Shown here: positions 16,733 to 26,143 of the stretch, in pieces
Layout of the letters: every line of letters starts with the position of its first letter
How positions within the stretch are numbered: the stretch's first letter is position 1
From: Streptomyces mangrovi
Lineage (GTDB): Bacteria; Actinomycetota; Actinomycetes; Streptomycetales; Streptomycetaceae
Direction: 5' to 3'
Assembly (NCBI RefSeq): GCF_900114215.1
Contig: NZ_FOSG01000024.1
Coordinates: forward strand, 30,184-94,183
DNA length: 64,000 bases
Notes under the pieces: model-generated
Told to the model about the DNA's origin: nothing
Database searches by the model: none
The model's input: only the letters and a program-made list of their open reading frames with translations
Program-made: the position numbers and the translations under genes

Positions 16733-17392
16733 TCACGTCTGTGTGTGCGCGTGGGCCTGGATGGAGGCGATGTCCTTGATGAGCAGGCCACCGCCGGCTT
16801 CCGTGTCCAGCCAGCCGTGCTCGCGCCACGCCTTGATCGCCGTTCCGACCGCGTTGCGGGACGCGCCGATCATCTGTGCGAGTTCTGCCTGCGTGAGGCG
16901 CACCGAGATCTCCGACGCCGCTGCGGAGGCGGACCGGGCCAGACGGCTTAGTGCCGAGGCCAGGCGGGCGGGGACCGGGGCGGTGGCGAGTTCCAGCCGC
17001 ACGGTTTCCGCTTCGCGGACGCGGGTGATGGCATGGCGCAGCAGCGGGGCCAGGAGATCGTGCTGCTCGACGAAGGCGAGGAAATCGGCAGCGGGGACGA
17101 TACGCACGTGACAGGTCTCGGCCGCGATGACGGACGCGGTCCGCGGCTGCGCGTCCAAAACGGCCAACTCGCCCAGTAGCTCGCCGGCTCCCCGCACGGC
17201 TAGGAGGGTCCGCTCTCCGTTCTCTCCGACCAGCGTCACCAGGGCTGATCCGGATTCCAGCACGATGACGTGGGTCCCGGGGTCACCTTGCCGCAGGAGG
17301 ATGCTGCGGGCCGGGCGGACCCGCACGGGAGCGAGGTCACGCAGCTTGGACCACAGGCGTGGGCCGATCACGGTGGCATGCGGCTGATACAT
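16733..17392 (-). CDS. Crp/Fnr-family cyclic-nucleotide-binding regulator
   Basis: 219 aa from ATG 17392, with GGGGGG 4 nt upstream. Residues of about 15-125 form a cNMP-binding beta-barrel (ILLRQGDPGTHVIVLESGSA, GELLGELAVLDAQPRTASVI, the last carrying G-E-x-A and R-T-A, the phosphate-binding cassette). The C-terminal winged helix contains LTQAELAQMIGASRNAVGTA. The intact G-E-L-A/R-T-A cassette suggests a real cyclic nucleotide ligand. It sits between the PycTM-like and cyclase genes on the same strand, so it may report the cyclase product and tune the operon. Confidence 0.85.
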   Translation of the reverse strand: MYQPHATVIGPRLWSKLRDLAPVRVRPARSILLRQGDPGTHVIVLESGSALVTLVGENGERTLLAVRGAGELLGELAVLDAQPRTASVIAAETCHVRIVPAADFLAFVEQHDLLAPLLRHAITRVREAETVRLELATAPVPARLASALSRLARSASAAASEISVRLTQAELAQMIGASRNAVGTAIKAWREHGWLDTEAGGGLLIKDIASIQAHAHTQT

Positions 17393-17433
17393 GGACCCCC
17401 CGAGGTGTGGCACCCGTCACATGCGGGATGGTC

Positions 17434-17952
17434 TCAAGAGGTGATGTAGGTGATCAACAATCCGATTCCGGCCATACCGAGGGCGGATACTGTGAGGTCT
17501 ACGGCCACCCTGATGGCCCGGAACTTCCGGTGGGCGAGCGCGGCCAGCCGCGCCACCTGAAACGCGTCCGCACGCAGCTGCTCCTCACGACCCATGGCGG
17601 CAAGAACGGCCATGAGGGTCTCGGAGTTCTCGTGAGGAGACGGGCCGTCCATCCCGGTGAGCGCCCTGCCGCGCGGAAGCACCGGGCGGATCGCCAACAA
17701 GGCGGCGATGAGAGCCGTGCCCAGCAACCCGCACACCAGCGTCAACGCGGCCCTTACCGGCCACACGGCGTCGTCCAGCGTCGACAGTGCCGCGACATCG
17801 ACAGCCAACAACCCTCCAGCCAGGCCACACAACGCTGTTGCTTTGCTGTCGGCCCGCTGCACCTCGACGAACAAGTCTGCGGCCCTGCTCCGCAGCCTGC
17901 CCACCGTGTCTTGAGAGGGAACTGTCGCCGCATCCTCGCCTGATCCGCTCAC
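17434..17952 (-). CDS. PycTM-like Pycsar effector (membrane protein)
   Basis: 172 aa. I chose GTG 17952, which has GGAGGG just upstream; the annotated-looking extension of 27 codons is not needed. It opens with LFVEVQRADSKATALCGLAG, the characteristic helix leading into the first membrane segment of PycTM-type effectors. Hydrophobic stretches lie at about residues 38-56, 65-88 and 148-170. Pycsar effectors of this family bind a cyclic pyrimidine nucleotide and disrupt the inner membrane. It heads a cluster that also contains a cyclase homologue and a cNMP-binding regulator, which strengthens the call. Confidence 0.75.
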   Translation of the reverse strand: MSGSGEDAATVPSQDTVGRLRSRAADLFVEVQRADSKATALCGLAGGLLAVDVAALSTLDDAVWPVRAALTLVCGLLGTALIAALLAIRPVLPRGRALTGMDGPSPHENSETLMAVLAAMGREEQLRADAFQVARLAALAHRKFRAIRVAVDLTVSALGMAGIGLLITYITS

Positions 17953-18317
17953 GGGCCCTCCACGTTCGAAGCGAAGTACACCAATAACGTGGAACCAAAC
18001 TGCCTGTGCGCAGGCCTCGGACGTGCCCATCACAGGGCATAGGCGATGCTCGGTCCGTCACACCAAGGGGTGAAGCCACAGGCTGACTGAGATCAGGCCG
18101 TGAAGCCGAATTGGGGTGCTGACCGGGCCACCCTCAGCCTGTGGCGGGCTGGCGGCTGTCTGTGGTGGGGGAGGGACGCGGAACCTGGCATGATCATCTT
18201 CTGCTGGGGGCCGTGGCGGGGGGGGCTTGCCCGGTAACCGTTCGGTGTCCAATCAGCGCCTGTGGAAGAGTAGTTGGCCGACTTGCGTGGGGCGGGCGGC
18301 GACGAGGGGGCCGGGTC
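17953..18317. other. Divergent intergenic region between the cyclase cluster and the RHS toxin
   Basis: 365 bp holding the promoters of the leftward PycTM-led cluster and the rightward RHS gene. GAGGGGG sits 5-10 nt before the RHS start. I see no additional gene; short frames here are extensions of the flanking genes. Confidence 0.4.
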
Positions 18318-21300
18318 ATGGCGGTGGTGCTGCCGGACGGTGTGGACACCATTTTGGATCTGATCGGGGTGGGCTGGCCCAACGTCGACGAGGACGCCTA
18401 CCGCGACATGGCCAAGGACCTGCGGGACTTCGCCGACGACGTGGACGAGGACTCCCACGCCGCGCACCAGAGCATGCAGCGGCTGATCTCGTCGGGCCAG
18501 AGTGAGGCGCTGGGCGCGCTGAACGGCTACTGGGGCAAGGTCAAGGACAAGCATCTGAAGGATCTGGGTGACGCGGCCCGGATCTTCGCCGATGCCATGG
18601 ACGCGGCGGCCGACATCATCGAGGGCCGCAAGTGGGTGGCAGTCGGGGAGCTGACCGCGTGCGCGGCCTCGGCGGGTATCTCCCTGGCCGCCGCCCCGTT
18701 CACCGCGGGGCTGTCCACGCTGATCGGCGCGGGCGCGATCCAGGCCTGCCGGATCGCGGTCAAGCGGGCGATCAAGGAGATGATGGACCTGGCGGTGGAG
18801 CAGATCGTCACCGCCATGACCGAGCCCGCGGCGGCCGCGCTGGAGAACATGGCCGCCGAACTGGTCGTCCAGCTCGCCTCCAACGGCCTGGGCACCCAGG
18901 ACGGCGTCGACATCGCACAGGTCGGCGCGGCCGGCCGGGAAGGCTTCGCCGACGGCGTGCAGTCCGGCAAGGAGTCCCTGCACCTGGCCTCCGCCGACGG
19001 CCCCGCAGCGGGCGGCCTGCCGAGCCTGGGCGGGATGCTGGGCACCCTGGACATCGACGAGGACGAGCACGACCGGGCCGCGACCAAGCTCAACAGCGTC
19101 AGCACCTCGATCAACGGCCGCACCACCGGCAAGCTGACCAAAGCCAAGAGCAGCCACAACCGCACACGCGGCAAGGACGACGTCGCCCAGGCCATCGACA
19201 CCGTCGCCGACAAGATGATGGCCTCCCTGGAGAAGGCCACCAAACAGCTCGGCGACCACATGGGCGGCGCCCTGCCCAAGGGCGTGCGCGGTATCGCCGG
19301 CTCCCACAAGGACAACGACCGCCGCACCAAGGACTCCTTCGACAAGATCAAGGTCGACGGCGGAGACGGCCGCGGCGGCCAAGGCGGGAAAGGCCCCGGC
19401 GGGGCTGACCGGCCCGGTAGTCCCGGCTCCCGCCGCGGCGGGGAGCGGCCCCGTTCCCTGCGGGATGCCTCGGAGCAGCCCCGGGAGAAGGCGATCCCGC
19501 TGTCCAAGCGCCGCTGCAAGACCGACCCGGTCGACGTGGCCAGCGGCGAGATGGTCCTGGCCCACACCGACCTGGCCCTGCCGGGGGTGCTGCCGCTGGT
19601 GCTGCGCCGCACCCACCTCTCCAGCTACCGCTGGGGACACTGGTTCGGCCCCACTTGGGCCTCCACCCTGGACGAGCGCCTGGAGGTGACCGACCGCGGC
19701 ACCCTGTGGGCGCGCGAGGACGGATCGATCCTCGCCTATCCGGCCCTCCCCGGCGAGGGAAGCGAGGCGGTCTGGCCCCTGGAAGGCGACCGGCTGCCCC
19801 TGGCCTTCGCCGAACGCAGCGTCCTGGGCGAGGTGACCTACGCGGTCACCGATATCCGCTCCGGGATCACCCGCTACTTCACCGGCAGCCCTCACCAGGG
19901 CAGCCTGTACTGGCTGAACGAGATCGAGGACCGCAACGGCAACAGCGTCCACATTGCGCGGAGCGAGGGCGGCCTGCCCACCGCGGTGACCCACGACGGC
20001 GGCTACCGCGTGACCCTGTCGCGGGACGCGGACCTGGACCGCATCGCAGACATCAGCCTCCACACCCCAAACGGCCCCACCCGCATCACGGCCTTCGGGT
20101 ACGACGAAGCCGGCCGCCTGGAGACCGTGACGAACTCCTCCGGCCGGCCGCTGCGCTTCACCTACGACCCGGACGGGCGGATCACGTCCTGGACCGACCG
20201 CAACGACTCCACCTACCACTACGTCTACGACACCGAAGGACGGGTCAGCCGCACGACCGGCCCGGCCGGCTTCCTGTCGTCCACCTTCGCCTACCAGCCC
20301 GCCGGGGCGGACGGCCACCGCACCACCCACTTCACCGACTCCACCGGCGCCACCACCGCCTTCCGCATCAACCAGGCCCACCAGGTCGTCACCGAAACCG
20401 ACCCCCTGGGCCACACCACACATTTTGACTTCGACCCCTACGACCGGCTCCTGGCCGTCACCGACCCCCTGGGCCACACCACCCGCTTCGAACGCGATGA
20501 GCACGGCAACCTCACCGCGATGACCGCGCCCGACGGGGCACGCACCACCGCCGCCTACAACCACCTGCACCTCCCCGTCGAGATCACCGAACGCGGCGGC
20601 CGGCGGACGCGCTACACCTACGACGACCGCGGCAACCTGGCATCCACGACCGACCCGGCCGGCGCGAGAACCGAGTACGAGGTCAACGCCCACGGCCACC
20701 TGACCGCCATCCGCGACGCCCTGGGCCAGACCACACGGATCACCCCCAACCCGGTCGGCCTCCCCGAGGCGGTCACCGCCCCCGGCGGCGCAACCGCCAC
20801 CTGCGTACGGGACGCCTTCGGCCGCGTCACCGTGGCCACCGACGCCCTGGGCCACACCGTCCGCCAGGCGTGGACCGTGGAGGGAAAACCGGCCTGGCGG
20901 GAGCTACCCGACGGCACCCGGGAGGAATGGACCTGGGACGGCGAAGGCAACCTGCTGCGCCACACCGACCGCATGGGCCGCACCAGCACCCACACCCACA
21001 CCCACTTCGACCAGCCCACCGCCACCCGCACCACCGACGGCGAATACCGCTTCGCCCACGACACCGAACTACGCCTGACCCGCGTCACCAACGCCCAAGG
21101 CCTGACCTGGCACTACACCTACGACGCGGCCGGCCGCCTGACCCGCGAGACCGACTTCGACGGCCGCACCATCACCTACGAACACGACCCGGCCGGCCGC
21201 CTCATATCCCGCACCAACGCCGCCGGCCAGACCCTGACCTTCGAACGCGACACCCTCGGCCGCGTCACCGAACTACGCCACAGCGACGGACCGGTCTCCA

Positions 21301-23078
21301 CCTTCACCCACGACGAAACCGGCCACCTCACCCGCATCACCAACCCCCACGCCACCATCGAACTAGAACGGGACGCCGCCGGCCGCATCACCGCCGAGAC
21401 GGTCAACGACCGCACCCTCGCCCACGCCTACGACGCGCTCGGCCGCCGCACCCACCGCCGCACCCCCTCCGGCGCCACCAGCACCCTCACCTACACCCCC
21501 CAAGGCCTGACCGCCTACGAGACAGGCGAACACACCTTCCACTTCGACCGCGACGCCCTCGGCCGCGAGACCGCCCGAGACCTCGACGGGCGCCTGACCC
21601 TCCACCACACCTGGGACACCCTCGGCCGCCTCACCGGCCAGTCCCTGACCACACCCGGCACCGACATCCTGACCCGCACCTTCACCTACCGGGCCGACGG
21701 CACCCCCACCGGCATCGACGACACCCTCGCCGGCCCCCGTACCCTCACCCTCGACCCCTCCGGCCGCATCACCGCCGTCCAGGCACGCGGCTGGCGGGAA
21801 ACCTACGCCTACAACGCAGCCGGCGACCAAACCCACACCACCCTGCCCGCCCAGGCCCCCGGCCAGGACACCGCCGGCCCCCGCACCCAGCAGGGCACCC
21901 GCATCACCCGCGCCGGCCGCACCCACTACCACTACGACCCCGCCGGCCGCCTCATCCGCCGCCAGACCACCACTCTGTCCGGCAAGACCCTCACCTGGCA
22001 CTTCCACTGGGACGCCGAAGACCGCCTCACCCACCTCCAAACCCCGGGCGGCACCCACTGGCACTACCGCTACGACGCCCTGGGCCGCCGCACCGCCAAA
22101 CACCACCTGGACCCCGACGGCCGGCTCCTGGAGACCACCACCTACTGCTGGGACGGCGCCCAACTGGCCGAACAGACCACCGGCCCCACCACCCTCACTT
22201 GGGACTACACCGGCCTGCACCCACTGGCCCAACGCGAGACGAAAACCGACACCGACCAGCACGAGATCGACCGGCGCTTCTTCGCGATCGTCGCCCACCT
22301 CGACGGCAGCCCCAGCGAACTCATCGACCCCGACGGCGACATCGCCTGGCGAACACGCAGCACCACCTGGGGTGCCACCCAGTGGAACCGCGACGCCACC
22401 GCCTACACCCCGCTGCGCTACCCCGGCCAGTACTACGACCCCGAAACCGGCCTCCACTACAACCTCAACCGCTACTACGACCCCGCCCTCGGCCGCTACA
22501 TCACCCCCGACCCCCTCGGCCTCGCCCCCGCCATCAACCACTACGCCTACGTCCCCAACCCCTTCACCCTGGCCGACCCCCTCGGTCTGGCCGGCTGCGA
22601 AGCGGACCCGACCTGGGGCGGACGCGTCACCTTCACCCGCGACCAGCACGGGCGCCCGTACGAGATGAACGCCACCGTCACCCGGGACATGCTCGACGAA
22701 GGCACAGACGCCAGGCAGTCACTCAGACCTCCCGGCTTCCTCGGCGGCGACTACAACCAGGCACGAGGGCACATCCTGGCCAACATGCTCGGCGGCTCCG
22801 GCGACACCCTGGACAATCTCTTCACCATCACCCAGAACCCCACCAACAGCCCCGAAATGCGGGACCTCGAACAAGCGATCTACGACGCGGTCAAAAAAGA
22901 CGGAAAGATCGTCACCTACAACGTCTACCTCGAGTACAGCGACGACCAGAAAGACTCCGTACCGAAGTACATCCAGCTCGAAGCCTACGATCAAAAAGGA
23001 AAAACGATCGTGGACACCAGCCTGGAAAACCCCGCCCACGCACAGCAGCAGCGACACCGCCAAGGACTCCAGCCATGA
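18318..23078 (+). CDS. WXG/RHS-repeat polymorphic toxin with DNA/RNA non-specific endonuclease tip
   Basis: 1586 aa from ATG 18318 (GAGGGGG upstream). Residues 1-190 are alpha-helical and WXG100/LXG-like, followed by small-residue hydrophobic helices (ACAASAGISLAAAPFTAGL), suggesting export by the type VII (Esx) pathway. From about 395, CKTDPVDVASGEM begins the RHS N-terminal domain. About 560-1360 are tandem YD repeats (T-Y-D-x-x-G-R-L). The RHS core ends with GRYITPDPLGLAP near 1395-1410, followed by the variable tip. The tip has RGHILANMLGGSGDTLDNLF and NPTNSPEMRDLEQAI, the His-Asn signature of Endonuclease_NS_2 nucleases. The shell likely encloses and releases the nuclease into rivals. 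The start of the next gene overlaps this stop. Confidence 0.9.
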   Translation: MAVVLPDGVDTILDLIGVGWPNVDEDAYRDMAKDLRDFADDVDEDSHAAHQSMQRLISSGQSEALGALNGYWGKVKDKHLKDLGDAARIFADAMDAAADIIEGRKWVAVGELTACAASAGISLAAAPFTAGLSTLIGAGAIQACRIAVKRAIKEMMDLAVEQIVTAMTEPAAAALENMAAELVVQLASNGLGTQDGVDIAQVGAAGREGFADGVQSGKESLHLASADGPAAGGLPSLGGMLGTLDIDEDEHDRAATKLNSVSTSINGRTTGKLTKAKSSHNRTRGKDDVAQAIDTVADKMMASLEKATKQLGDHMGGALPKGVRGIAGSHKDNDRRTKDSFDKIKVDGGDGRGGQGGKGPGGADRPGSPGSRRGGERPRSLRDASEQPREKAIPLSKRRCKTDPVDVASGEMVLAHTDLALPGVLPLVLRRTHLSSYRWGHWFGPTWASTLDERLEVTDRGTLWAREDGSILAYPALPGEGSEAVWPLEGDRLPLAFAERSVLGEVTYAVTDIRSGITRYFTGSPHQGSLYWLNEIEDRNGNSVHIARSEGGLPTAVTHDGGYRVTLSRDADLDRIADISLHTPNGPTRITAFGYDEAGRLETVTNSSGRPLRFTYDPDGRITSWTDRNDSTYHYVYDTEGRVSRTTGPAGFLSSTFAYQPAGADGHRTTHFTDSTGATTAFRINQAHQVVTETDPLGHTTHFDFDPYDRLLAVTDPLGHTTRFERDEHGNLTAMTAPDGARTTAAYNHLHLPVEITERGGRRTRYTYDDRGNLASTTDPAGARTEYEVNAHGHLTAIRDALGQTTRITPNPVGLPEAVTAPGGATATCVRDAFGRVTVATDALGHTVRQAWTVEGKPAWRELPDGTREEWTWDGEGNLLRHTDRMGRTSTHTHTHFDQPTATRTTDGEYRFAHDTELRLTRVTNAQGLTWHYTYDAAGRLTRETDFDGRTITYEHDPAGRLISRTNAAGQTLTFERDTLGRVTELRHSDGPVSTFTHDETGHLTRITNPHATIELERDAAGRITAETVNDRTLAHAYDALGRRTHRRTPSGATSTLTYTPQGLTAYETGEHTFHFDRDALGRETARDLDGRLTLHHTWDTLGRLTGQSLTTPGTDILTRTFTYRADGTPTGIDDTLAGPRTLTLDPSGRITAVQARGWRETYAYNAAGDQTHTTLPAQAPGQDTAGPRTQQGTRITRAGRTHYHYDPAGRLIRRQTTTLSGKTLTWHFHWDAEDRLTHLQTPGGTHWHYRYDALGRRTAKHHLDPDGRLLETTTYCWDGAQLAEQTTGPTTLTWDYTGLHPLAQRETKTDTDQHEIDRRFFAIVAHLDGSPSELIDPDGDIAWRTRSTTWGATQWNRDATAYTPLRYPGQYYDPETGLHYNLNRYYDPALGRYITPDPLGLAPAINHYAYVPNPFTLADPLGLAGCEADPTWGGRVTFTRDQHGRPYEMNATVTRDMLDEGTDARQSLRPPGFLGGDYNQARGHILANMLGGSGDTLDNLFTITQNPTNSPEMRDLEQAIYDAVKKDGKIVTYNVYLEYSDDQKDSVPKYIQLEAYDQKGKTIVDTSLENPAHAQQQRHRQGLQP

Positions 23079-23755
23079 CCGGCCTCGACAACCTGACCCA
23101 GCTCTGCCCCCCGCCCGCCGACGTCCCGGCCGTGGACTGGCCGACCGTCGAGACCACCCTCGGCCTGCGCCTGCCCGACGACTACAAACACCTGGCCTCC
23201 ACCTACGGACCCGGCGCATTCTGCGACTTCCTCCGCATCTACCACCCCCACGCCCCCACCCCATGGGCCAGCCTCACCGGCCCCATGCCCGCCACCCTGC
23301 GCGACCAACTCACCCAGGACCGCGACCAGGACAGGTTCCCCGTCCCCCACGACCCCCAGGCGCTGTTCGCCATAGGAGTGACCGACAACGGCAACCACCT
23401 GTTCTGGATCACCACACCCCACACCGCCCCCGATACCTGGCGCATCACCGTCAACCAGCCCCGCGGCCACGACTGGTACACCTACGACGGCTCCCTCACC
23501 GACTTCCTCACCGCCGTCCTCAGCCGGCAAGTCCAGGTCCCCGTCTTCCCCGACGATCTCCTCGACGGCGGAGTCTTCTTCACCCCGGCCCCCACCCAGA
23601 CCGCCCCCGCACCGGCACCGTCCCCCAGCACCGGGCGGCGCATCGACTCCCAAGCGGTACGCGCCTGGGCCCGTGCCAACGGCTACGACCTCCCCGACCG
23701 CGGACGCATCCCCGCCACCATCCTCCAGGCCTGGGAAGAAGCCCACCCCGCCTGA
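23075..23755 (+). CDS. SUKH (SMI1/KNR4) immunity-like protein fused to Lsr2 DNA-binding domain
   Basis: 226 aa from ATG 23075, overlapping the toxin TGA in ATGA, the usual arrangement of a cognate immunity gene. Residues 18-150 match SUKH proteins: W-x-x-V-E-x-x-L-G-L-x-L-P-D-D-Y, then FCDFLRIYHP and LFAIGVTDNGNHLFW. After a Pro/Thr-rich linker (about 165-185), residues 187-226 read SQAVRAWARANGYDLPDRGR and end in ILQAWEEAH, which is the AT-hook-like C-terminal domain of Lsr2 (R-G-R minor-groove motif). Expected role: block the RHS nuclease. The Lsr2 end suggests that it is also held on DNA or represses its own locus. Confidence 0.85.
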   Translation: MTGLDNLTQLCPPPADVPAVDWPTVETTLGLRLPDDYKHLASTYGPGAFCDFLRIYHPHAPTPWASLTGPMPATLRDQLTQDRDQDRFPVPHDPQALFAIGVTDNGNHLFWITTPHTAPDTWRITVNQPRGHDWYTYDGSLTDFLTAVLSRQVQVPVFPDDLLDGGVFFTPAPTQTAPAPAPSPSTGRRIDSQAVRAWARANGYDLPDRGRIPATILQAWEEAHPA

Positions 23756-24003
23756 ACCGCCACACCCCACGCATAAGAACCAGCAGGTGACAGCCTTCGT
23801 GGCGCAGCCTTGCAGCCGCGGACCCGTTTGCCGCCACCGCCGTCGAGTCCCGGGGAACACAGCCCACCGACCAGGCGGCTTCGGGAGAACGAGCGTGTCT
23901 TCGAGGTAACCCGGCAGGCGGAGCGGATCGCAGTTCTTGCCGTGCTCAGGCTGACGGCACTGCCGTCGGCCTCTGCGCGGCCTGTTTAGGAAGGACGGTT
24001 GGT

Positions 24004-24546
24004 ATGACCGCGCCCGCCCTGCCCTGCCCAGACTGCGCCCGTCCCCGCTACTACCAGCCGACCACCGGCCGCGTCGCCTGTGCCACCCCCTGGTGCGCCG
24101 CTCTCGGTATCGAGACGCCGCTGTGGCAGGCACTGACAGTCAGCGGCCAAGCCGAGCCCACCGAGCCCGGGCTGCCCCGTCCCCGCCACCACGGCCTCCC
24201 CATCCCCTGGATCACACCCCGCTCCCGCGGCCATGTCTACTGGAAAGCCCTGGACGCCCAACGACTCTCGGACGCCCACAACCGATGGCTTTGCCAGGTA
24301 TGCGGCCTACCCCTGCCCGAGCAGGCCTGGGTCCTGGTCACCCCCGACGGCGACGTAATCCAAGCCGCACTCCATCACGACTGCCTCACCTCAGCCCTCG
24401 AGTACTGCCCCCACCTGACCAGCGGCGCCAGCCAGGCCACCCCCCGACACATCACTCGCGACCAGCTCACCACCGACGGCCAACCGCTGAACCAATCCGC
24501 CCCCTCTGACCCGCACTTCCTCCACCAATGGCAGACCACCCCCTGA
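24004..24546 (+). CDS. Zinc-ribbon-like hypothetical protein
   Basis: 180 aa from ATG 24004, GGAAGGA 5-7 nt upstream. CPDCARPRYYQ and CATPWC at the N-terminus and CQVCGLPLP near residue 98 form probable zinc-binding knuckles, followed by ALHHDCL. It resembles small Streptomyces plasmid proteins of unknown function. No catalytic motif. Confidence 0.6.
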   Translation: MTAPALPCPDCARPRYYQPTTGRVACATPWCAALGIETPLWQALTVSGQAEPTEPGLPRPRHHGLPIPWITPRSRGHVYWKALDAQRLSDAHNRWLCQVCGLPLPEQAWVLVTPDGDVIQAALHHDCLTSALEYCPHLTSGASQATPRHITRDQLTTDGQPLNQSAPSDPHFLHQWQTTP

Positions 24547-24992
24547 CCTTGCCCAGCGAATCGGGGCTGGCCCAAGCCTTCACCGGACTCGACCTCCTCG
24601 GCCACCGGGATCTTCTCGACGAAGCGCCGGTGCGGCAGTGGGCCGAAGACGCCGGACACCGACTGGCCGCCCGGGGCCGGGTGACCGGACAACTCTGGCT
24701 CGACTACGCCGCCGACCGGCTCGCCCGGGCATCCGCGGGGCGCGCTGGGATGCCGGTCTCCCAAGCAGCGGTCGGCAGCGGTCGTGAGGACTGCCGCGAG
24801 CGGGCTTTTCCCGGAGCCCGCCACCGGTTCAGGCATGAGCGTCTGGCGGCAGGTACTCGGCCTGTCCGCGCCTCTGCGCCACCTCGACATGCTGCGCGCC
24901 TCGACCGGGCCGCCCATAGCGCGGCCGAGGCGTCGCCCAGTGCGCCGGGATGCTCCTATGGATGTCAAGCCGCGGGAGCGAGGTCGGTTTGA
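24528..24992 (+). CDS. Hypothetical ORF truncated by the IS110 element
   Basis: ATG 24528 overlaps the preceding gene by 19 nt. The first 75 residues (DLLGHRDLLDEAPVRQWAED, GRVTGQLWLDYAADRLARAS) look like a genuine folded protein. After about residue 100 composition turns Arg/Ala-rich and the frame runs into the IS110 left boundary at 24952, so the C-terminus is not original. Function unknown. Confidence 0.4.
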   Translation: MADHPLTLPSESGLAQAFTGLDLLGHRDLLDEAPVRQWAEDAGHRLAARGRVTGQLWLDYAADRLARASAGRAGMPVSQAAVGSGREDCRERAFPGARHRFRHERLAAGTRPVRASAPPRHAARLDRAAHSAAEASPSAPGCSYGCQAAGARSV

Positions 24993-26143
24993 GTGATTCG
25001 TTCGGTTGGTGTGCTGGTCAGGACGCGGTAGACCTCGCGGGCGACGAATCGCTTGAGGCAGCGCATGATGTCCTTCTTCGACAGCCCTTCGGTGGTGCGG
25101 CGTTCGACGTAGACACGGGTGCGTTCGTCGTAGCGCATGCGGACCAGGACGATGGTGTGCAGGGCGTTGTTCGCGGCCCGGTCACCGCCCCGGTTGAGGC
25201 GGTGGCGGTGGGTGCGGCCGGAGGACGCCGGGATCGGCGCGACTCCGGCCAGGTGCGCGAACGCACCCTCCGAGCGCATGCGCTCGGGGTTGTCCCCGGC
25301 CGAGGCCAGCAGTTGCCCGGCGGTCTCGGGCCCGACCCCGAACAGTTCCAGCAGTTGCGGGGCGGCCTGCTCGACCAGCGGGCCGATCTCGGCGTCCAGC
25401 TCGGTGATCTCCGCTCCATGGCCTGGTGGCGGCGGGCCAGACGCCGCAGCGACGCCCGGGTGGCCGCCAGCGGCCGGGAGAGGTCGTCGCCGGGCCGCAG
25501 GCGGGCCAGGGAGCGTATGAGTGCGGCCCGGTCCAGGCCCGCGACCTGCTCACGCAGCATGGCCGGGGCACAGACCAGCAGGTTGCGGATCTGGTTCATC
25601 GCCTGGGTGCGGGCCTTGACCGCGCTGCGGCGGGCGACCCGCAGCACCCGTATCGCCTCGACCACGCCGTCCCGGCTCTTCGGGATCCCGGTGGCCCGCC
25701 CCGAGGCGACCGCCGTCGCGGCGGCGTGGGCATCGATCGGGTCGGACCTGCCCTTCGTCCGCCGCGTCTTGCGATCCGGCCGGTCGACATCGACGACCGT
25801 GACCCCGGCGGCGGTCAGGACCCGGGCGAGTTCGGCACCGTAGGCGCCGGTGCCTTCCACGCCCACCGCCGCGAGTGTGCCGTGCGAGCGCATCCAGTCC
25901 AGCAGATCCCGGTAACCGCGGATGGTCGCGGGGAACTCCCGGTCGGCCAGGTGCCGGCCGACCGGGTCGATCACGGCCGCGTGGTGGGTCAGGCCGTGGG
26001 TGTCGACTCCGCCGGTGATCTCCGGGCCGTCGTGCGTCATGCTGGTCATGTCCGTCCTTGCCGCTTGTCCGAGCCGAGGGCGGCACGCGCCGGTCGGGCG
26101 GGTGGACAAGACAGTGACGGGGCTTCTGGACCAAGCTCCTATG
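24952..26143 (-). mobile_element. IS110-family element
   Basis: The nonanucleotide GCTCCTATG occurs at 24952-24960 and again, in the same orientation, at 26135-26143, flanking a disrupted IS110 transposase gene. IS110 elements lack inverted termini and recombine at a short direct core, so this repeat is a reasonable guess for the boundaries. The non-coding part upstream of the transposase start is only about 90 bp within these limits, which is short for an IS110 bridge RNA. The right boundary may therefore lie further out. Confidence 0.5.
24965..26049 (-). pseudogene. IS110-family transposase, frameshifted
   Basis: Translation from ATG 26049 gives the DEDD RuvC-like domain: GGVDTHGLTHHAAVID, AVGVEGTGAYG and RSDPIDAHAAA carry the catalytic acids. 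The frame is lost after RRHQAMER at about 25411-25420. A second frame resumes with EITELDAEIGPLVEQA and gives the transposase_20 domain with PASSGRTHRHRLNRGGDRAANNA (catalytic Ser) and ends at 24965. One missing base in the CATGG/CTCCGC stretch explains both frames. The element is probably immobile unless this is a sequencing error. Confidence 0.75.

Noticed and set aside
18093..20855. A 920-aa open frame antisense to the RHS gene
   Set aside because: Repetitive, Gly/Val-rich, without ribosome site; it is the mirror of the YD-repeat coding frame in very GC-rich DNA.
19900..22400. Recurrent similar DNA blocks that could be taken for a tandem DNA repeat or CRISPR
   Set aside because: They encode YD repeats of the RHS protein and are not spaced as direct repeats with unique spacers.
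21363..22649. A 428-aa leftward frame in the RHS region
   Set aside because: Same reason; composition is that of antisense GC-rich codons.
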